A stretch of DNA of 64,000 bases, from NCBI GenBank assembly GCA_021815925.1, contig JAKAZL010000002.1:84529-148528 (forward strand). The letters run 5' to 3'. The notes beneath the pieces were generated by a model. The model was not told the origin of the DNA. It ran no database searches and saw only the letters and a program-made list of their open reading frames with translations. Made by a program: the position numbers and the translations under genes. Origin of the DNA: Pseudomonadota bacterium. Its GTDB lineage: Bacteria > Pseudomonadota > Gammaproteobacteria > Steroidobacterales > Steroidobacteraceae. This document shows, one piece after another, positions 28,050 through 38,462 of this stretch (position 1 is the stretch's first letter; every line of letters begins with the position of its first letter).

Positions 28050-30113
28050 CTAGGCGGGTCGCTCGAGCGCCCCGGCGCGGCGCAGCAGGTGCCCGAAAGG
28101 CGCGCCGGTGGCGCCCTGACGCTGCAGCGTCGCGAGCAGCTCCTCCGCGGCGCAGGGCTCGCCGAACAGCCGTCCCTGGGCCTGGTCACAGCCGTTCTCC
28201 TCGAGGAACTGCAGCTGGCTCGCGGTCTCGACGCCTTCGGCGACCACGATCATCCCGAGGCTGTGTCCCATCTCGATGATCGTCCGCACCAGGGTCGCGT
28301 TGCCGGCGTTGTGCTCGACGTCGCGCACGAAGGACTGGTCGATCTTCAGCGTCCCGATCGGAAACTGCTGCAGCGCCGAGAGCGAGGAGTAGCCCGTGCC
28401 GAAATCATCGATCGACAGGTGCAGTCCCATTGCGTACAGCTCCTCGAGCAGACGCAGCGTGTTCTTGCTGTCGGCCATGAGGGTGGTCTCGGTGATCTCG
28501 AGCTCGAGCGCCGTGGGCGAGACGCCGTGACGGCGGAACACCGAGCGGCAGCGCAGGATGAAGCTCGCCTGGCGCAGCTGGCGCAGCGAGAGATTCAAAG
28601 AGATGCGGCCCGGCTCCCCGCCGGCGGTCTTCAGCTGGCGGTAGTCCATGCACACCCGGTTCAGCACCCACTCGCCGATGTCCAGGATGAGATTGGTTTC
28701 CTCGGCGAGGGGGATGAAGCGCGATGGCGGGATGTCGCCGTGGCCCGGCAGGCGCCAGCGCAGCAGCGCCTCGGCGCCCACCACCTGTCCGCTGGCGAGC
28801 GCGACTTTCGGCTGGTACCGGATGACCAGCTCGTCGCGCTCGACCGAACGGCGCAGCTTGCTCTTGAGGATCAGGCGCTCGACTGCCGCGGCGTTCATCT
28901 CCGGGGAGTAGAACGTGAAGGTGTTACCGCCGTTCTGCTTGGCGTGGTACATGGCCGCGTCGGCGTTGCGGATCAGGTCGATGACGTTCTCCGCGTCGCG
29001 CGGACAGAAGGCGATGCCGATGCTGGCGGTGAGGAACACCTCCTGCTGATTGAGCTGGAAGGCCCGTGCCACCTCGTTGAGGATGGTGCGCGCCAGCTGT
29101 CCGACCGGCACCCGGTTGTCCGTTTCCGCCGGCAGTCCGTGCACGCACAACGCGAACTCATCGCCAGCCAGCCGCCCGAGGATCGCCGTCTGCGGTACGG
29201 TGCGGATCAGCCGCTCGGCCAGCACCTCCAGCACCCGATCACCGGTGGCGTGGCCGAAGGTGTCGTTGACCTCCTTGAACCGGTCCATGTCGAGGTACAG
29301 CAACGCCACCGTCCGTCCGCTGCGCAGTCCGCGCGCGATCGTCTGCTGCAGCAGGTGCTGGAACTGCATGCGGTTGGCGACTTTGGTGAGCGTGTCGTAG
29401 CGGGCGAGATAGCGAATACGCCGCTCGGCACGCTTGCGCTCGGTGACGTTGCGGGCGACGAAGATGTTGCCCTGGAACTGCGGATCGTCGGTCTCGACGC
29501 GCGAGCCGGCGAGCGACACCGGAATCGTCTGGCCATCACGCGTGCGCACCACGGTCTCGCGCGTGTCCTGGGCGGCCTGCAGCAGATCGAAGTCCGCGCG
29601 CACGCTCGGGTCGAGCAGCGAGACGATGCCGCGGCCGAGCAGCTCCTCCTCGGCGAAGCCGAGCATCTTGCAGGCCGCCGCGTTGGCGGTCTTGACCACC
29701 CCGTCGGGGGAGGTGAGGAATACCGCATCGGTCATGCTGTCGAGGATGCTGCGCAGGTAGTCCTTGTTGATCGTCGACTGGCGCAGCCGCGCGCGCATCC
29801 GCTCCATGGCCTGCTCGAGCTCGCCCATCGAGTCATCGCCGTGCGCCTCGACGGGACGCGCGTAATCGCCCTGGCCGATGCGCAGGGCGCTGCGCGTGAG
29901 GGCATCGGTGGCCTGGTCCAGCGCGCGAGCGTTGCGCCAGCTGCGCACCGCGAGCAGCGTGCTGCCGAGCAGCGCCACGATACCCGCTGCGCTCACGGCC
30001 AAGCTGCCGGGCCAGTGCCCCCACAGCGCCACCGCGCCCGTGGCGAGGGCGACGAACAGTGTCGCTGCGAAGGCCCAGAGCGCAGGACCGATATGTCTGA
30101 AGGTGCGGCTCAC
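28050..30113 (-). CDS. PAS-GGDEF-EAL bifunctional c-di-GMP protein with N-terminal TM/HAMP-like region
   Basis: AGDEFALCV (GGDEF variant), VVGAEALLRW (EAL), DDFGTGYSSL, PAS region ILDSMTDAVFLTSPDG. Confidence 0.93.
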   Translation of the reverse strand: MSRTFRHIGPALWAFAATLFVALATGAVALWGHWPGSLAVSAAGIVALLGSTLLAVRSWRNARALDQATDALTRSALRIGQGDYARPVEAHGDDSMGELEQAMERMRARLRQSTINKDYLRSILDSMTDAVFLTSPDGVVKTANAAACKMLGFAEEELLGRGIVSLLDPSVRADFDLLQAAQDTRETVVRTRDGQTIPVSLAGSRVETDDPQFQGNIFVARNVTERKRAERRIRYLARYDTLTKVANRMQFQHLLQQTIARGLRSGRTVALLYLDMDRFKEVNDTFGHATGDRVLEVLAERLIRTVPQTAILGRLAGDEFALCVHGLPAETDNRVPVGQLARTILNEVARAFQLNQQEVFLTASIGIAFCPRDAENVIDLIRNADAAMYHAKQNGGNTFTFYSPEMNAAAVERLILKSKLRRSVERDELVIRYQPKVALASGQVVGAEALLRWRLPGHGDIPPSRFIPLAEETNLILDIGEWVLNRVCMDYRQLKTAGGEPGRISLNLSLRQLRQASFILRCRSVFRRHGVSPTALELEITETTLMADSKNTLRLLEELYAMGLHLSIDDFGTGYSSLSALQQFPIGTLKIDQSFVRDVEHNAGNATLVRTIIEMGHSLGMIVVAEGVETASQLQFLEENGCDQAQGRLFGEPCAAEELLATLQRQGATGAPFGHLLRRAGALERPA

Positions 30114-30407
30114 CGCTGATGACTCGCTTGGCCGAATTCGACCTGAAAAAGGGACCGTCGCGTCTCCCCTCGCCGGACAACCCCGTCGCGGGACCAGGGC
30201 CTCAGGGGTGACCGTATCGGATCGACGCGCTCGCAGACCGTCGATGTCTGCCCCGGTGCGCCGGGCTCAGCGGTACCCGGCGGCTCGAGCCGCTCTCCAT
30301 GCCCAGGTGCCCAGGCATAGGGGGTCATGGCTGGAGAATAGAGTCCGTCCGGGCGGGCGTCAACGCTGGTGCCGGTGGGCGCCGGCTCGAGGGGAGGCGG
30401 GGCGGGG

Positions 30408-31418
30408 CTAGCGAGCGTTCGACCAGACGCGCTTCAGGTAGCCCACCATCAGGCCGCGCATGGTGGACATCGGGTCGGCGGTGGCGGCAAAGATCGGCGG
30501 GCGGCGCCGCAGCAGGCGCCAGTTCTCGCTGCGCAGGACCCGGCGCAGGAAGGCCAGATTGCGCTCGATGGATTCCATGTAGGGGTTGTGCCCCCCGTAG
30601 AGGGTCTCCAGGTACCGGTAGGCGCCGCCGAATTCGCCGTCGAGCCGCTTGGCGCGCACCTCTTCGATGAACTGCGGTGTCTGGCGCAGCAAATCCAGAC
30701 CTGAGGCGTAGCGGACCTCCGGTTGGCCGCTGGCGGAGCTCGGCATGGCCACCCCGCCGAGCACGAACTCCAGATACAGCCGATCGCGGCACTTCTCCAG
30801 GTAACACCGATCGGCCATCTGCGCGATCATGTCCGCAGTGCCGAGCAGGTGCCCGGCGATGACGTCGCGCCGGTCGTGCAGTCGCGCCTCGATCTGCGCC
30901 GCCGGGAACTCGTAGCCGGTGAAATGGATGATGTCACGGGCCACGCTCACCCAGCGCTCCAGGCCGATCTTCGGCAGATACTCCTCGAGGAACCGCGCGC
31001 CCCGCGAGACGTGCACGCGGGTGAACTCCGCGCCGTTGTGCGAGTCGTGATCCTCGCTGCGGCGCAGATAACCGACATCGTGAAACAGCCCGGTGATCAG
31101 CCCGGCGACGGCCCGCTCGCCGCCGAGCCGTGCGGCAGGCTCGGCCTGGCGCTCGAAGCCCACCAGCAGGCGTGCCAGGGCGAGGGTGATGTCCAGAGTG
31201 TGCTGGCGGTCGTGATAGACGGTGTCGACGCCGTGGAAGCCCGGCACATCGCCGGCGAACAGCCGCTCGAAGTGTTCGAAGGCGCGGCGCAGCGGCTCGA
31301 GCGAGGTGCTCGGCCAGGTGGGTGCGAACAACGCCTCGACGGCCGCGAGCACGGCAGCCGGGGAGCTGACCTGCACGGTGTCGGTAACGTCGAAATCGCT
31401 GCGCCGGGCACTGGACAT
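30408..31418 (-). CDS. HD-domain metal-dependent phosphohydrolase-like protein
   Basis: YHDRQHTLDITLALARLL...GLITGLFHDVGYLRR; IIHFTGYEFP. Confidence 0.75.
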   Translation of the reverse strand: MSSARRSDFDVTDTVQVSSPAAVLAAVEALFAPTWPSTSLEPLRRAFEHFERLFAGDVPGFHGVDTVYHDRQHTLDITLALARLLVGFERQAEPAARLGGERAVAGLITGLFHDVGYLRRSEDHDSHNGAEFTRVHVSRGARFLEEYLPKIGLERWVSVARDIIHFTGYEFPAAQIEARLHDRRDVIAGHLLGTADMIAQMADRCYLEKCRDRLYLEFVLGGVAMPSSASGQPEVRYASGLDLLRQTPQFIEEVRAKRLDGEFGGAYRYLETLYGGHNPYMESIERNLAFLRRVLRSENWRLLRRRPPIFAATADPMSTMRGLMVGYLKRVWSNAR

Positions 31419-31552
31419 TCTGCGGGTGTGTGCGCCGGTGCCCCGAGCCACCGGCCTGCGTGGTGTTCGAATGACTCTGGGCCAAAGCCCCCCCTGAATC
31501 CGAGAGCCACTGCTCAGAATCGTCCGATCCGCGCCGCGAACCGCGACCGAGG

Positions 31553-33592
31553 TCACGCTACGGTCTCGGGGGCGATGATGCCGTGCTGTTTCAACAGCGC
31601 ATGCACCTGCGGTGCGCGCCCGCGGAATGCAATGAACGCGGCCAACGGGTCGCAGCTGCCGCCGCGCGACAGGATGGTGTCGAGATAACGCTCGGCGGTC
31701 GCACGGTCGAATGCGCCGCGCTCCTCGAACGCAGAATAGGCGTCTGCCGCCAGAACTTCCGCCCACTTGTAACTGTAATAGCCGGCCGCGTAGCCGCCGG
31801 CGAAGATGTGTCCGAAGCTCATCGGGAAGCGGTTCCAGTCGGGCACCGGGACGACCGCGACCTGACGGCGGACCGCGCCGAGGATCTCGAGCACCCGGCT
31901 GCCGCGCGCCGGGTCGTATTCGGCGTGCAGACGGAAATCAAACAGCGCGAACTCCAGCTGACGCGCCATCTGCAGACCGGCATGAAAGCTGCGCGTATCG
32001 CGCAGCCGTTGCTGGATTTCGGCGGGCAGCGGCGCGCCCGTGAGGTAGTGCCCCGAGATACGCCCGAGCACCTGCGGATGCCAGGCATAGTTCTCCATGA
32101 ACTGACTCGGCAGCTCGACGGCGTCCCAGGCGACACCGTTGATGCCGGCGAGGCTGGGATAGTCGACGCGGGTGAGCAGGTGGTGCAGGCCGTGGCCGAA
32201 CTCGTGGAACAGCGTCAGCACGTCGTCGTGCGTCAACAGCGCCGGGCGATCCTGTCCGGGCGGCAGGACGTTCAGCACCAGGTAGGCCACCGGCAGTGCA
32301 TCCCCGCTTGCCAGGTGCTTGCGTCCGACGCACTCATCCATCCACGCCCCGCTGCGCTTGTGCGGGCGCGCATAGGCGTCGAGGTAAAAGCTGCCGACCG
32401 GCCTGCCGTCGGCGCGGATCTCGAAATAGCGCACATCCGGGTGCCAGACCGGGGCGTCGGAGCGCTCCTCGATGCGCACTGCGAACAGCCGCTCGGCGAC
32501 CTCGAACAGGCCGGCCAGCACGCGCGGCAGCGGGAAGTACGGCCGCAGCTCCTCCTGGGACACGGCGTGGCGCTGCTTCTGCAGTCGCTCGGCGTAAAAG
32601 GCCAGATCCCAGGCCTCGAGCCGGCGCCCCGCGAACGCCTCCAGCTCGGCGAATTCACGCTCGGCGGCGGGTCGGCCCGCGCGCGCGAGCTCCTCGAGGA
32701 ACCCCATGACCTCTCCCCGGGTGCGCGCCATGCGTTTGGCGAGGGCGTAGTCGGCGAAATTCTCGAAGCCGAGGATGCGTGCCGCTTCGTGCCGCTTGGC
32801 GAGGATCTGCTCGATGATCGGGGCATTGTCCCAGCGGCCGGCCTGCGGCCCCTGGTCAGAGGCGCGCGTGGTCCAGGCGCGATAGAACTCGCGGCGCAGT
32901 TCCGGGGCCTCGGCGTCGGTCACCACCGCGACATACGTTGGCTGGTCCAGCGTCAGCAGCCAGCCCGCCAAACCGTTCTCATGCGCGCGGCGCCGGGCCT
33001 GCTCGGCCACGACGTCGTTCAGGCCGCGGATCTGCGCCTGATCGGTGACGTGGTGACTCCACGCGTTGGTGGCGTCGAGCACGTTCTCCTCGAATTTCGC
33101 CTGCAGCTGGGTGAGCTCGAGCATCACCTGCTTGAATTGCTCCTTGCTCGCGCGCGCCAGCCCGACCCCGGCCAGGGTGAACTCCTGGAGCGCGTGCGCG
33201 ATGACGCGCTGGCGCACCGGATCGAGGCTCGCGCCTTCGCGGGCCTCGATGCTGCGGTATGCCTGGTACAGCGACTCGTTCTGGGCGAGGTCGGTCTGGT
33301 AAGCCGACAGCAGCGGCAGACAGGCGTTGTAGGCGGTGCGCAGTGCCTCGGAATTGAGCACGGCGTTGAGGTGACTTACCGGCGACCATGCGCGCGCCAC
33401 CCGATGGTGCAGCTCCTCGAGCGGCTCGACCACCGTGGCGAATGAGGGCGGCTGGCGGGCTGCGATGCCGGCGACTTCGGCGCGCGCCTCGGCGAGCAGC
33501 GCTCGCACACCGGGTTCGACGTCGGCAGCACCGATGCGCGGGAAAGGCGGCAGCGGATCCTGAGTGAGCAGAGGATTGTCCATGTGGCTCAT
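31553..33592 (-). CDS. prlC: M3 family oligopeptidase A
   Basis: HEFGHGLHHLLTRVDYPSLAGINGVAWDAVELPSQFMENYAW zinc site; full-length M3 architecture. Confidence 0.95.
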   Translation of the reverse strand: MSHMDNPLLTQDPLPPFPRIGAADVEPGVRALLAEARAEVAGIAARQPPSFATVVEPLEELHHRVARAWSPVSHLNAVLNSEALRTAYNACLPLLSAYQTDLAQNESLYQAYRSIEAREGASLDPVRQRVIAHALQEFTLAGVGLARASKEQFKQVMLELTQLQAKFEENVLDATNAWSHHVTDQAQIRGLNDVVAEQARRRAHENGLAGWLLTLDQPTYVAVVTDAEAPELRREFYRAWTTRASDQGPQAGRWDNAPIIEQILAKRHEAARILGFENFADYALAKRMARTRGEVMGFLEELARAGRPAAEREFAELEAFAGRRLEAWDLAFYAERLQKQRHAVSQEELRPYFPLPRVLAGLFEVAERLFAVRIEERSDAPVWHPDVRYFEIRADGRPVGSFYLDAYARPHKRSGAWMDECVGRKHLASGDALPVAYLVLNVLPPGQDRPALLTHDDVLTLFHEFGHGLHHLLTRVDYPSLAGINGVAWDAVELPSQFMENYAWHPQVLGRISGHYLTGAPLPAEIQQRLRDTRSFHAGLQMARQLEFALFDFRLHAEYDPARGSRVLEILGAVRRQVAVVPVPDWNRFPMSFGHIFAGGYAAGYYSYKWAEVLAADAYSAFEERGAFDRATAERYLDTILSRGGSCDPLAAFIAFRGRAPQVHALLKQHGIIAPETVA

Positions 33593-33643
33593 TCTGCCCG
33601 AGCGGCGTGCCGGCGCAACTGCTTCGCGCGCTCTGCGGACCGC

Positions 33644-34990
33644 TCAGCGCATCGTGACCAACTCCTCGGCGCTGGTGGGGTGAATGGCCACCGTGTCGTC
33701 GAAATCGGCCTTGGTCGCTCCCATGCGCACCGCCACCGCGAAGCCCTGCATCATCTCGTCCGCACCCGGACCGATGACGTGCACGCCGACCACGCGCCGT
33801 TCGGGCCCGACCGTCACGAGCTTCATATCGCAGCGCGTCTTGTGGTCGGTCATGGCGTGGTACATGGGCACGAAACTCGATTTGAATACCGCGACGTTGC
33901 CATTGCCGTAGTTCTCGCGGGCCGCCTGCTCGGTCAGTCCCACCGTGCCGATCGGCGGATGGCCGAACACCACGGTCGGGATGTTGTGATAATCGAGATG
34001 CCGGTCGGGCTGGCCGCCGAACAAGCGGTCGCTGAGGCGGCGCCCGGCGGCAATCGCCACCGGTGTGAGCTGAGCCCGCCCGGTCACATCGCCGATGGCG
34101 TAGATGCCCGCCGCGCTGGTGAGCTGGTACCGGTCGGTTTGGATGAAGCCCTCCGCGTCACAGGCGACGCCGGCGGCCGGCAGATTCAAGTCCGCGACCG
34201 CGCTGGCCCGGCCGACCGCCCACAGCACGCAGTCGAACGGGCCGAGCCGCCGACCGTCGCGCGTCAGGAGCGTCAACTCGCGCGGCTCACCCTCGAGGGC
34301 GGCCGGTACGGCCTGCTGGTGAATCTCGACGCCCGTCTCGGTGAGGATCTTCAGCATCGACTCCCCGAGCATCGCGTCGAACTGCTTCAGCGCCGTTGCG
34401 GTGCGCAGGACCAGCGCCACGCTCGAGCCGAGCGAGGCGAAAATGCCCGCCAGCTCGACCGCGATGTAGCCGCTGCCGATCACCGCGACCCGCTGCGGCC
34501 TGGCGGTGAGCTCGAAGAATCCGTCCGAGGTGATGCCGTGTGCGGCGCCGGGGATGCCGGGCAGCACGGCGCGTCCGCCGGTGGCGATGATGATGTGCGG
34601 GGCGCTGAGGCGCTCGGCCCCGGCGATCACCGTGCCGCGGTCGGCAAACGCCGCGCGCGCGCGGATGAGCTTCACGCCGCGCTTGGCCAGGTTGGCCGCG
34701 TAGATGCCGTTGAGGCGCTCGATGTACGCGTCGCGCTTGTCCTTGAGCAGCTGCCAGTCGTGACCGTCCGAGCTGAGCGTGAAGCCGTAGCCGCGCGCAT
34801 CGCGCAGGCCTTCGGCCAGGTCGGCCGCGTACCACATGACTTTCTTGGGCACGCACCCGACGTTCACGCACGTGCCGCCGAGGCGGTGCGATTCCAGCAG
34901 CGCCACTTTCGCGCCGTATTCGGCGGCGCGCTGTGCCGCGGCGAGACCGCCGCTGCCGCCGCCGATGACGATGAGGTCGAATGCGCTCAA
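33644..34990 (-). CDS. gorA: Glutathione-disulfide reductase
   Basis: [48 protein letters not shown]-terminal [15 protein letters not shown]. Confidence 0.95.
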   Translation of the reverse strand: MSAFDLIVIGGGSGGLAAAQRAAEYGAKVALLESHRLGGTCVNVGCVPKKVMWYAADLAEGLRDARGYGFTLSSDGHDWQLLKDKRDAYIERLNGIYAANLAKRGVKLIRARAAFADRGTVIAGAERLSAPHIIIATGGRAVLPGIPGAAHGITSDGFFELTARPQRVAVIGSGYIAVELAGIFASLGSSVALVLRTATALKQFDAMLGESMLKILTETGVEIHQQAVPAALEGEPRELTLLTRDGRRLGPFDCVLWAVGRASAVADLNLPAAGVACDAEGFIQTDRYQLTSAAGIYAIGDVTGRAQLTPVAIAAGRRLSDRLFGGQPDRHLDYHNIPTVVFGHPPIGTVGLTEQAARENYGNGNVAVFKSSFVPMYHAMTDHKTRCDMKLVTVGPERRVVGVHVIGPGADEMMQGFAVAVRMGATKADFDDTVAIHPTSAEELVTMR

Positions 34991-35020
34991 GAGCGGCCCG
35001 TCACGAGTGTCGCTCGCGGA

Positions 35021-37600
35021 TCACGGGGCCGGGCGGGTGCGGCGAGCGGGCTTTGCGGCGCTCTTGGGGCTCTTGGCGCGCTTGCCCGGCGCGCGTGCGC
35101 GGGTCTTGGCCGCGCCAGCCGGCGCCGTGGCGCGCACGCGCGCTGCCGGAGCCTTGCGCGCTGGCGCAGCCGCCGGCTCGGTCGGGGCCGGTGCTGCGGC
35201 GGCGGGCGCGTTCCGTCGAGATCCTGCGCCGCGCTTGGCTGCGCCACGCCCGAAGCGGCCGCGGCCGCGTGCCGGTGCGTTCGCGAGCAGCGTGCGGCAC
35301 TCGTCCAGGGTGAGCGACTTCGGATCGCGGTCCTTGGGGATCTTGGCGTTCTTGCTGCCGTCGGTGACATACGGGCCGTACCGGCCGTTGAGCACCTGGA
35401 TGTTGTCGGTGCCGAAGTCGTGGATGATGCGGTTGGCATCCGCTTCCTGTTTCAGGCGAATCACCTCGAGCGCCCGTTCCAGCGTCACCGTGTACGGATC
35501 GTCCTCCTTCAGCGAGACGTACTTGCTGCCGTACTTCACGTAGGGGCCGAAGCGCCCGACGTTCGCGACCACGGTCTCGCCCTCGGCCGTCGTCCCGAGC
35601 GTGCGCGGCAGCTTGAACAGCTCCATCGCCTGCTCGAGGTTGATCGAGTCCATCTTCTGTCCCGGGCGCAAGCCGGCAAACCGCGGCTTCTCGGCGTCAT
35701 CCTTTGTTCCGATCTGCACGAACGGCCCGAAGCGGCCCATACGCACGCTCACCGGTTTGCCGCTCCCGGGGTCGGTGCCGAGTTCGCGCGCCTGCGCGAC
35801 CTGCTCGCGCGTGACGTTCTTCTCCGTCTGCTCCACCTGGTGGATGAACGGCTTCCAGAACTTCTCGAGTGGCGCGGTCCAGGTCTCCTCGCCGCGCGAG
35901 ACGGCGTCGAGCTCGTCCTCCATGGCCGCCGTGAAGCCGTACTCGACGTAGCGGTGGAAGTGATCGGTGAGGAAACGGTTGACGATTTTGCCGATATCGG
36001 TCGGGATGAATCGCCGGTTGTCCATCTCGACGTACTCGCGGTCCTGCAGCGTCGAGATGATGGTTGCATACGTCGAGGGCCGGCCGATGCCGTGCTCCTC
36101 GAGGGCCTTGACGAGTGACGCCTCGCTGTAGCGAGGCGGCGGCTCGGTGAAGTGCTGCGCGGCATTCAACGCCACCAGGTCCACCCGATCGCCCTCGTGC
36201 AGCGGCGGCAGCGCGTGATCCTCCTCGTCGGCCTTGGCGTCGTCGGTGCCTTCCTGGTAGACGGAGATGTAACCCGGTTTGATCAGCGTCGAGCCGGTGG
36301 CCCGCAGCAGGTGGCGCTGCGGTCCGTCCGGACCGGCGAGCATGTCGGCCGCCACGGTGTCGAAGACCGCCACGGCCATCTGCGAGGCGACCGCCCGCTT
36401 CCAGATGAGCGCGTACAGCCGGTACAGATCATGGTCGATCCGGCCCTCGACGTCCGTCGGGGTGATCGCCGCGGAGGTCGGCCGGATAGCCTCGTGCGCT
36501 TCCTGGGCGTTCTTCGACTTGGTCTTGAAGATGCGCGGCTCCTCGGCGACCTCCTCCTTGCCGTACAGTCGCGCGGCCACGGCGCGGATCTCCTGGACCG
36601 CCTCCTGCGCCAGCGACACCGAGTCGGTACGCATGTAGGTGATGAGTCCCACGTTGCCGTCGCCGAGGTCGAGGCCTTCGTAGAGCTGCTGCGCCAGGCG
36701 CATGGTGCGGCGGGCATTGAAGCCGAGCTTGCGCGCCGCCTCCTGTTGCAGCGTCGAGGTGGTGAACGGCGGGGCGGGGCTGCGCCGCCGCTGCTTGCGG
36801 TCCACCGCGAGCACCTGCAGTTGCCCCGGCGTCGCGAAGTGCGCGCTGTCGCCACGCGCGCCGCAGGCCTGCTGCAGGGTGCTCTGGACCTCGCGCGCAG
36901 TGGCTTCGTCGGTGAAGGAGAACTGCTCGACCTTGCGGCCGCGGTATTCGAGGAGCTTCAGCGGAAAGGGAGCGCGGCCGGCCGCGCTCGTGCTGCTCCC
37001 TTCGCCATCGAGCGTCCAGTATTCGCGCGCGACAAAAGCCTCGATCTCCGCTTCGCGCTCGCAGATCATGCGCAGCGCCGGGCTTTGTACCCGGCCGGCC
37101 GAGAGGCCCCGGCGAACCTTCTTCCAGAGCAACGGCGAGAGATTGAAGCCGACGAGGTAATCGAGCGCGCGGCGCGCCTGCTGGGCATTGACCAGGTCGA
37201 GTGACAGCTCGCGCGGCCGTTCCACCGCCTCGCGGATCGCATTGCGTGTGATCTCGTAGAACACGACGCGATGCACGGTCTTGCCGTCCAGCTCGCCGCG
37301 CTCGCGCAGGATCTCCTTCAGATGCCAGGCGATCGCCTCGCCCTCGCGGTCCGGGTCGGTCGCCAGATACAGCGCCTTGGACTTCTTCAGCCCGCGGGCG
37401 ATGCTCTCGACATGACGCTCATTCTTTTCCAGCACCTGGTAGCGCATGGTGTAGCCGTGGTCGGGATCGACCGCGCCTTCCTTGGGCACCAGGTCGCGGA
37501 CGTGCCCATAGGACGCCAGCACCTCGAAATCCTTGCCCAGGTATTTCTTGATGGTCTTTGCCTTGGCGGGCGACTCAACGACGACCAGATTTTCTGCCAT
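35021..37600 (-). CDS. topA: DNA topoisomerase I with basic Ala/Pro/Lys tail
   Basis: MAENLVVVESPAKAKTIKKYLG; TYMRTDSVSLA; C-terminal Topo_C-like repeats (GRFGPYVKYGSKYVSL); 83-aa basic tail. Confidence 0.97.
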   Translation of the reverse strand: MAENLVVVESPAKAKTIKKYLGKDFEVLASYGHVRDLVPKEGAVDPDHGYTMRYQVLEKNERHVESIARGLKKSKALYLATDPDREGEAIAWHLKEILRERGELDGKTVHRVVFYEITRNAIREAVERPRELSLDLVNAQQARRALDYLVGFNLSPLLWKKVRRGLSAGRVQSPALRMICEREAEIEAFVAREYWTLDGEGSSTSAAGRAPFPLKLLEYRGRKVEQFSFTDEATAREVQSTLQQACGARGDSAHFATPGQLQVLAVDRKQRRRSPAPPFTTSTLQQEAARKLGFNARRTMRLAQQLYEGLDLGDGNVGLITYMRTDSVSLAQEAVQEIRAVAARLYGKEEVAEEPRIFKTKSKNAQEAHEAIRPTSAAITPTDVEGRIDHDLYRLYALIWKRAVASQMAVAVFDTVAADMLAGPDGPQRHLLRATGSTLIKPGYISVYQEGTDDAKADEEDHALPPLHEGDRVDLVALNAAQHFTEPPPRYSEASLVKALEEHGIGRPSTYATIISTLQDREYVEMDNRRFIPTDIGKIVNRFLTDHFHRYVEYGFTAAMEDELDAVSRGEETWTAPLEKFWKPFIHQVEQTEKNVTREQVAQARELGTDPGSGKPVSVRMGRFGPFVQIGTKDDAEKPRFAGLRPGQKMDSINLEQAMELFKLPRTLGTTAEGETVVANVGRFGPYVKYGSKYVSLKEDDPYTVTLERALEVIRLKQEADANRIIHDFGTDNIQVLNGRYGPYVTDGSKNAKIPKDRDPKSLTLDECRTLLANAPARGRGRFGRGAAKRGAGSRRNAPAAAAPAPTEPAAAPARKAPAARVRATAPAGAAKTRARAPGKRAKSPKSAAKPARRTRPAP

Positions 37601-37616
37601 GTGATTTCGCGTCCGA

Positions 37617-38102
37617 TCAGTGCCGCACGAGTTGCCGTTCACTTGCCATCAACGCCTCGAAGCGTGCCAGTGCGGCGTCCTCACCGGGCTGCACGGACAG
37701 CGCCAGGAGCACCACCCATTTGAGCTGCTCGAGCGTCGGCTCCACCACATCGAGCGCCAGGGTGCGCTCGATGACCCGCTCGCGCTGCTCGGGCGTGAGT
37801 ACCCCGTCGCGATCCAGCCGGGTGAGGAAGCCTCGGCACTCCTGCGAGAGCCGCCAGAGCTCCCCGTCGGCGAACACTCGCACGGCCCGCTCGCTCGCGG
37901 CCGGCGCGGCCACCGCGGAGCCCTCGGATCCGGCGGCCAGCACTGAGAGCCACTCCATCGCCTCGGCGACCTCCCCGAGCGTGAACCCCTTGCGGGCCAG
38001 CGCCGAGAAAATCTGCCGGCGGGCCGGGACCTCGGCCGGATCCGACATCATGTAATGGTCGTAAACGTAGATCAGTACGTCGAGAACGCAACCGGTTGTC
38101 AT
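37617..38102 (-). CDS. smg: Smg family protein (DUF494)
   Basis: VLDVLIYVYDHYM...RQIFSALARKGFTLGEVAEAMEWL; directly upstream of topA. Confidence 0.94.
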   Translation of the reverse strand: MTTGCVLDVLIYVYDHYMMSDPAEVPARRQIFSALARKGFTLGEVAEAMEWLSVLAAGSEGSAVAAPAASERAVRVFADGELWRLSQECRGFLTRLDRDGVLTPEQRERVIERTLALDVVEPTLEQLKWVVLLALSVQPGEDAALARFEALMASERQLVRH

Positions 38103-38129
38103 TGAATCAAGCAGTCAGTGCGAAGCGCT

Positions 38130-38321
38130 TCAGCCATGGCGGCCGCCGGGGTACGGCGTGACGCGCCCCGGCACCCCGGGCATCGGCAACATCGAGGGCA
38201 TCGCCTCGCCGAACAGGCCTGATCGGACCGCGAGGGTGTCGTGGGTCACGGGTTCAAAACCGAGCGCATCTAACAGCATTTCATATTCCTTGTCCAATCC
38301 GGTCGCGCTCGGATTTTGCAT
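38130..38321 (-). pseudogene. dprA: Remnant of dprA: C-terminal winged-helix tail only
   Basis: 63-aa ORF LDKEYEMLLDALGFEPVTHDTLAVRSGLFGEAMPSMLPMPGVPGRVTPYPGGRHG resembles DprA WH C-terminus; in-frame TGA just upstream; located upstream of smg as dprA normally is. Confidence 0.82.
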
Positions 38322-38462
38322 AAGTCACTGAATATACTGGGCAAATGTGACCTGTCGCCCGGCGGCGGACGCTGCCGGGCGAGGACGGCTCGTCGGGGCC
38401 TGCCTGCCGCAGGGCCGTGGTCGGTCCGCTGGCGTGCCGCGAGTTTGCTAGTGTGGCCGCAC

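Noticed and set aside
28050-30113. AGDEF instead of GGDEF in the diguanylate cyclase domain
   Set aside because: AGDEF is a common, often active variant, and the EAL motifs are canonical; not evidence of a degenerate enzyme
33584-36118. 844-aa plus-strand ORF antisense to gorA/topA
   Set aside because: No recognisable domain; spans two genuine opposite-strand genes; composition artefact
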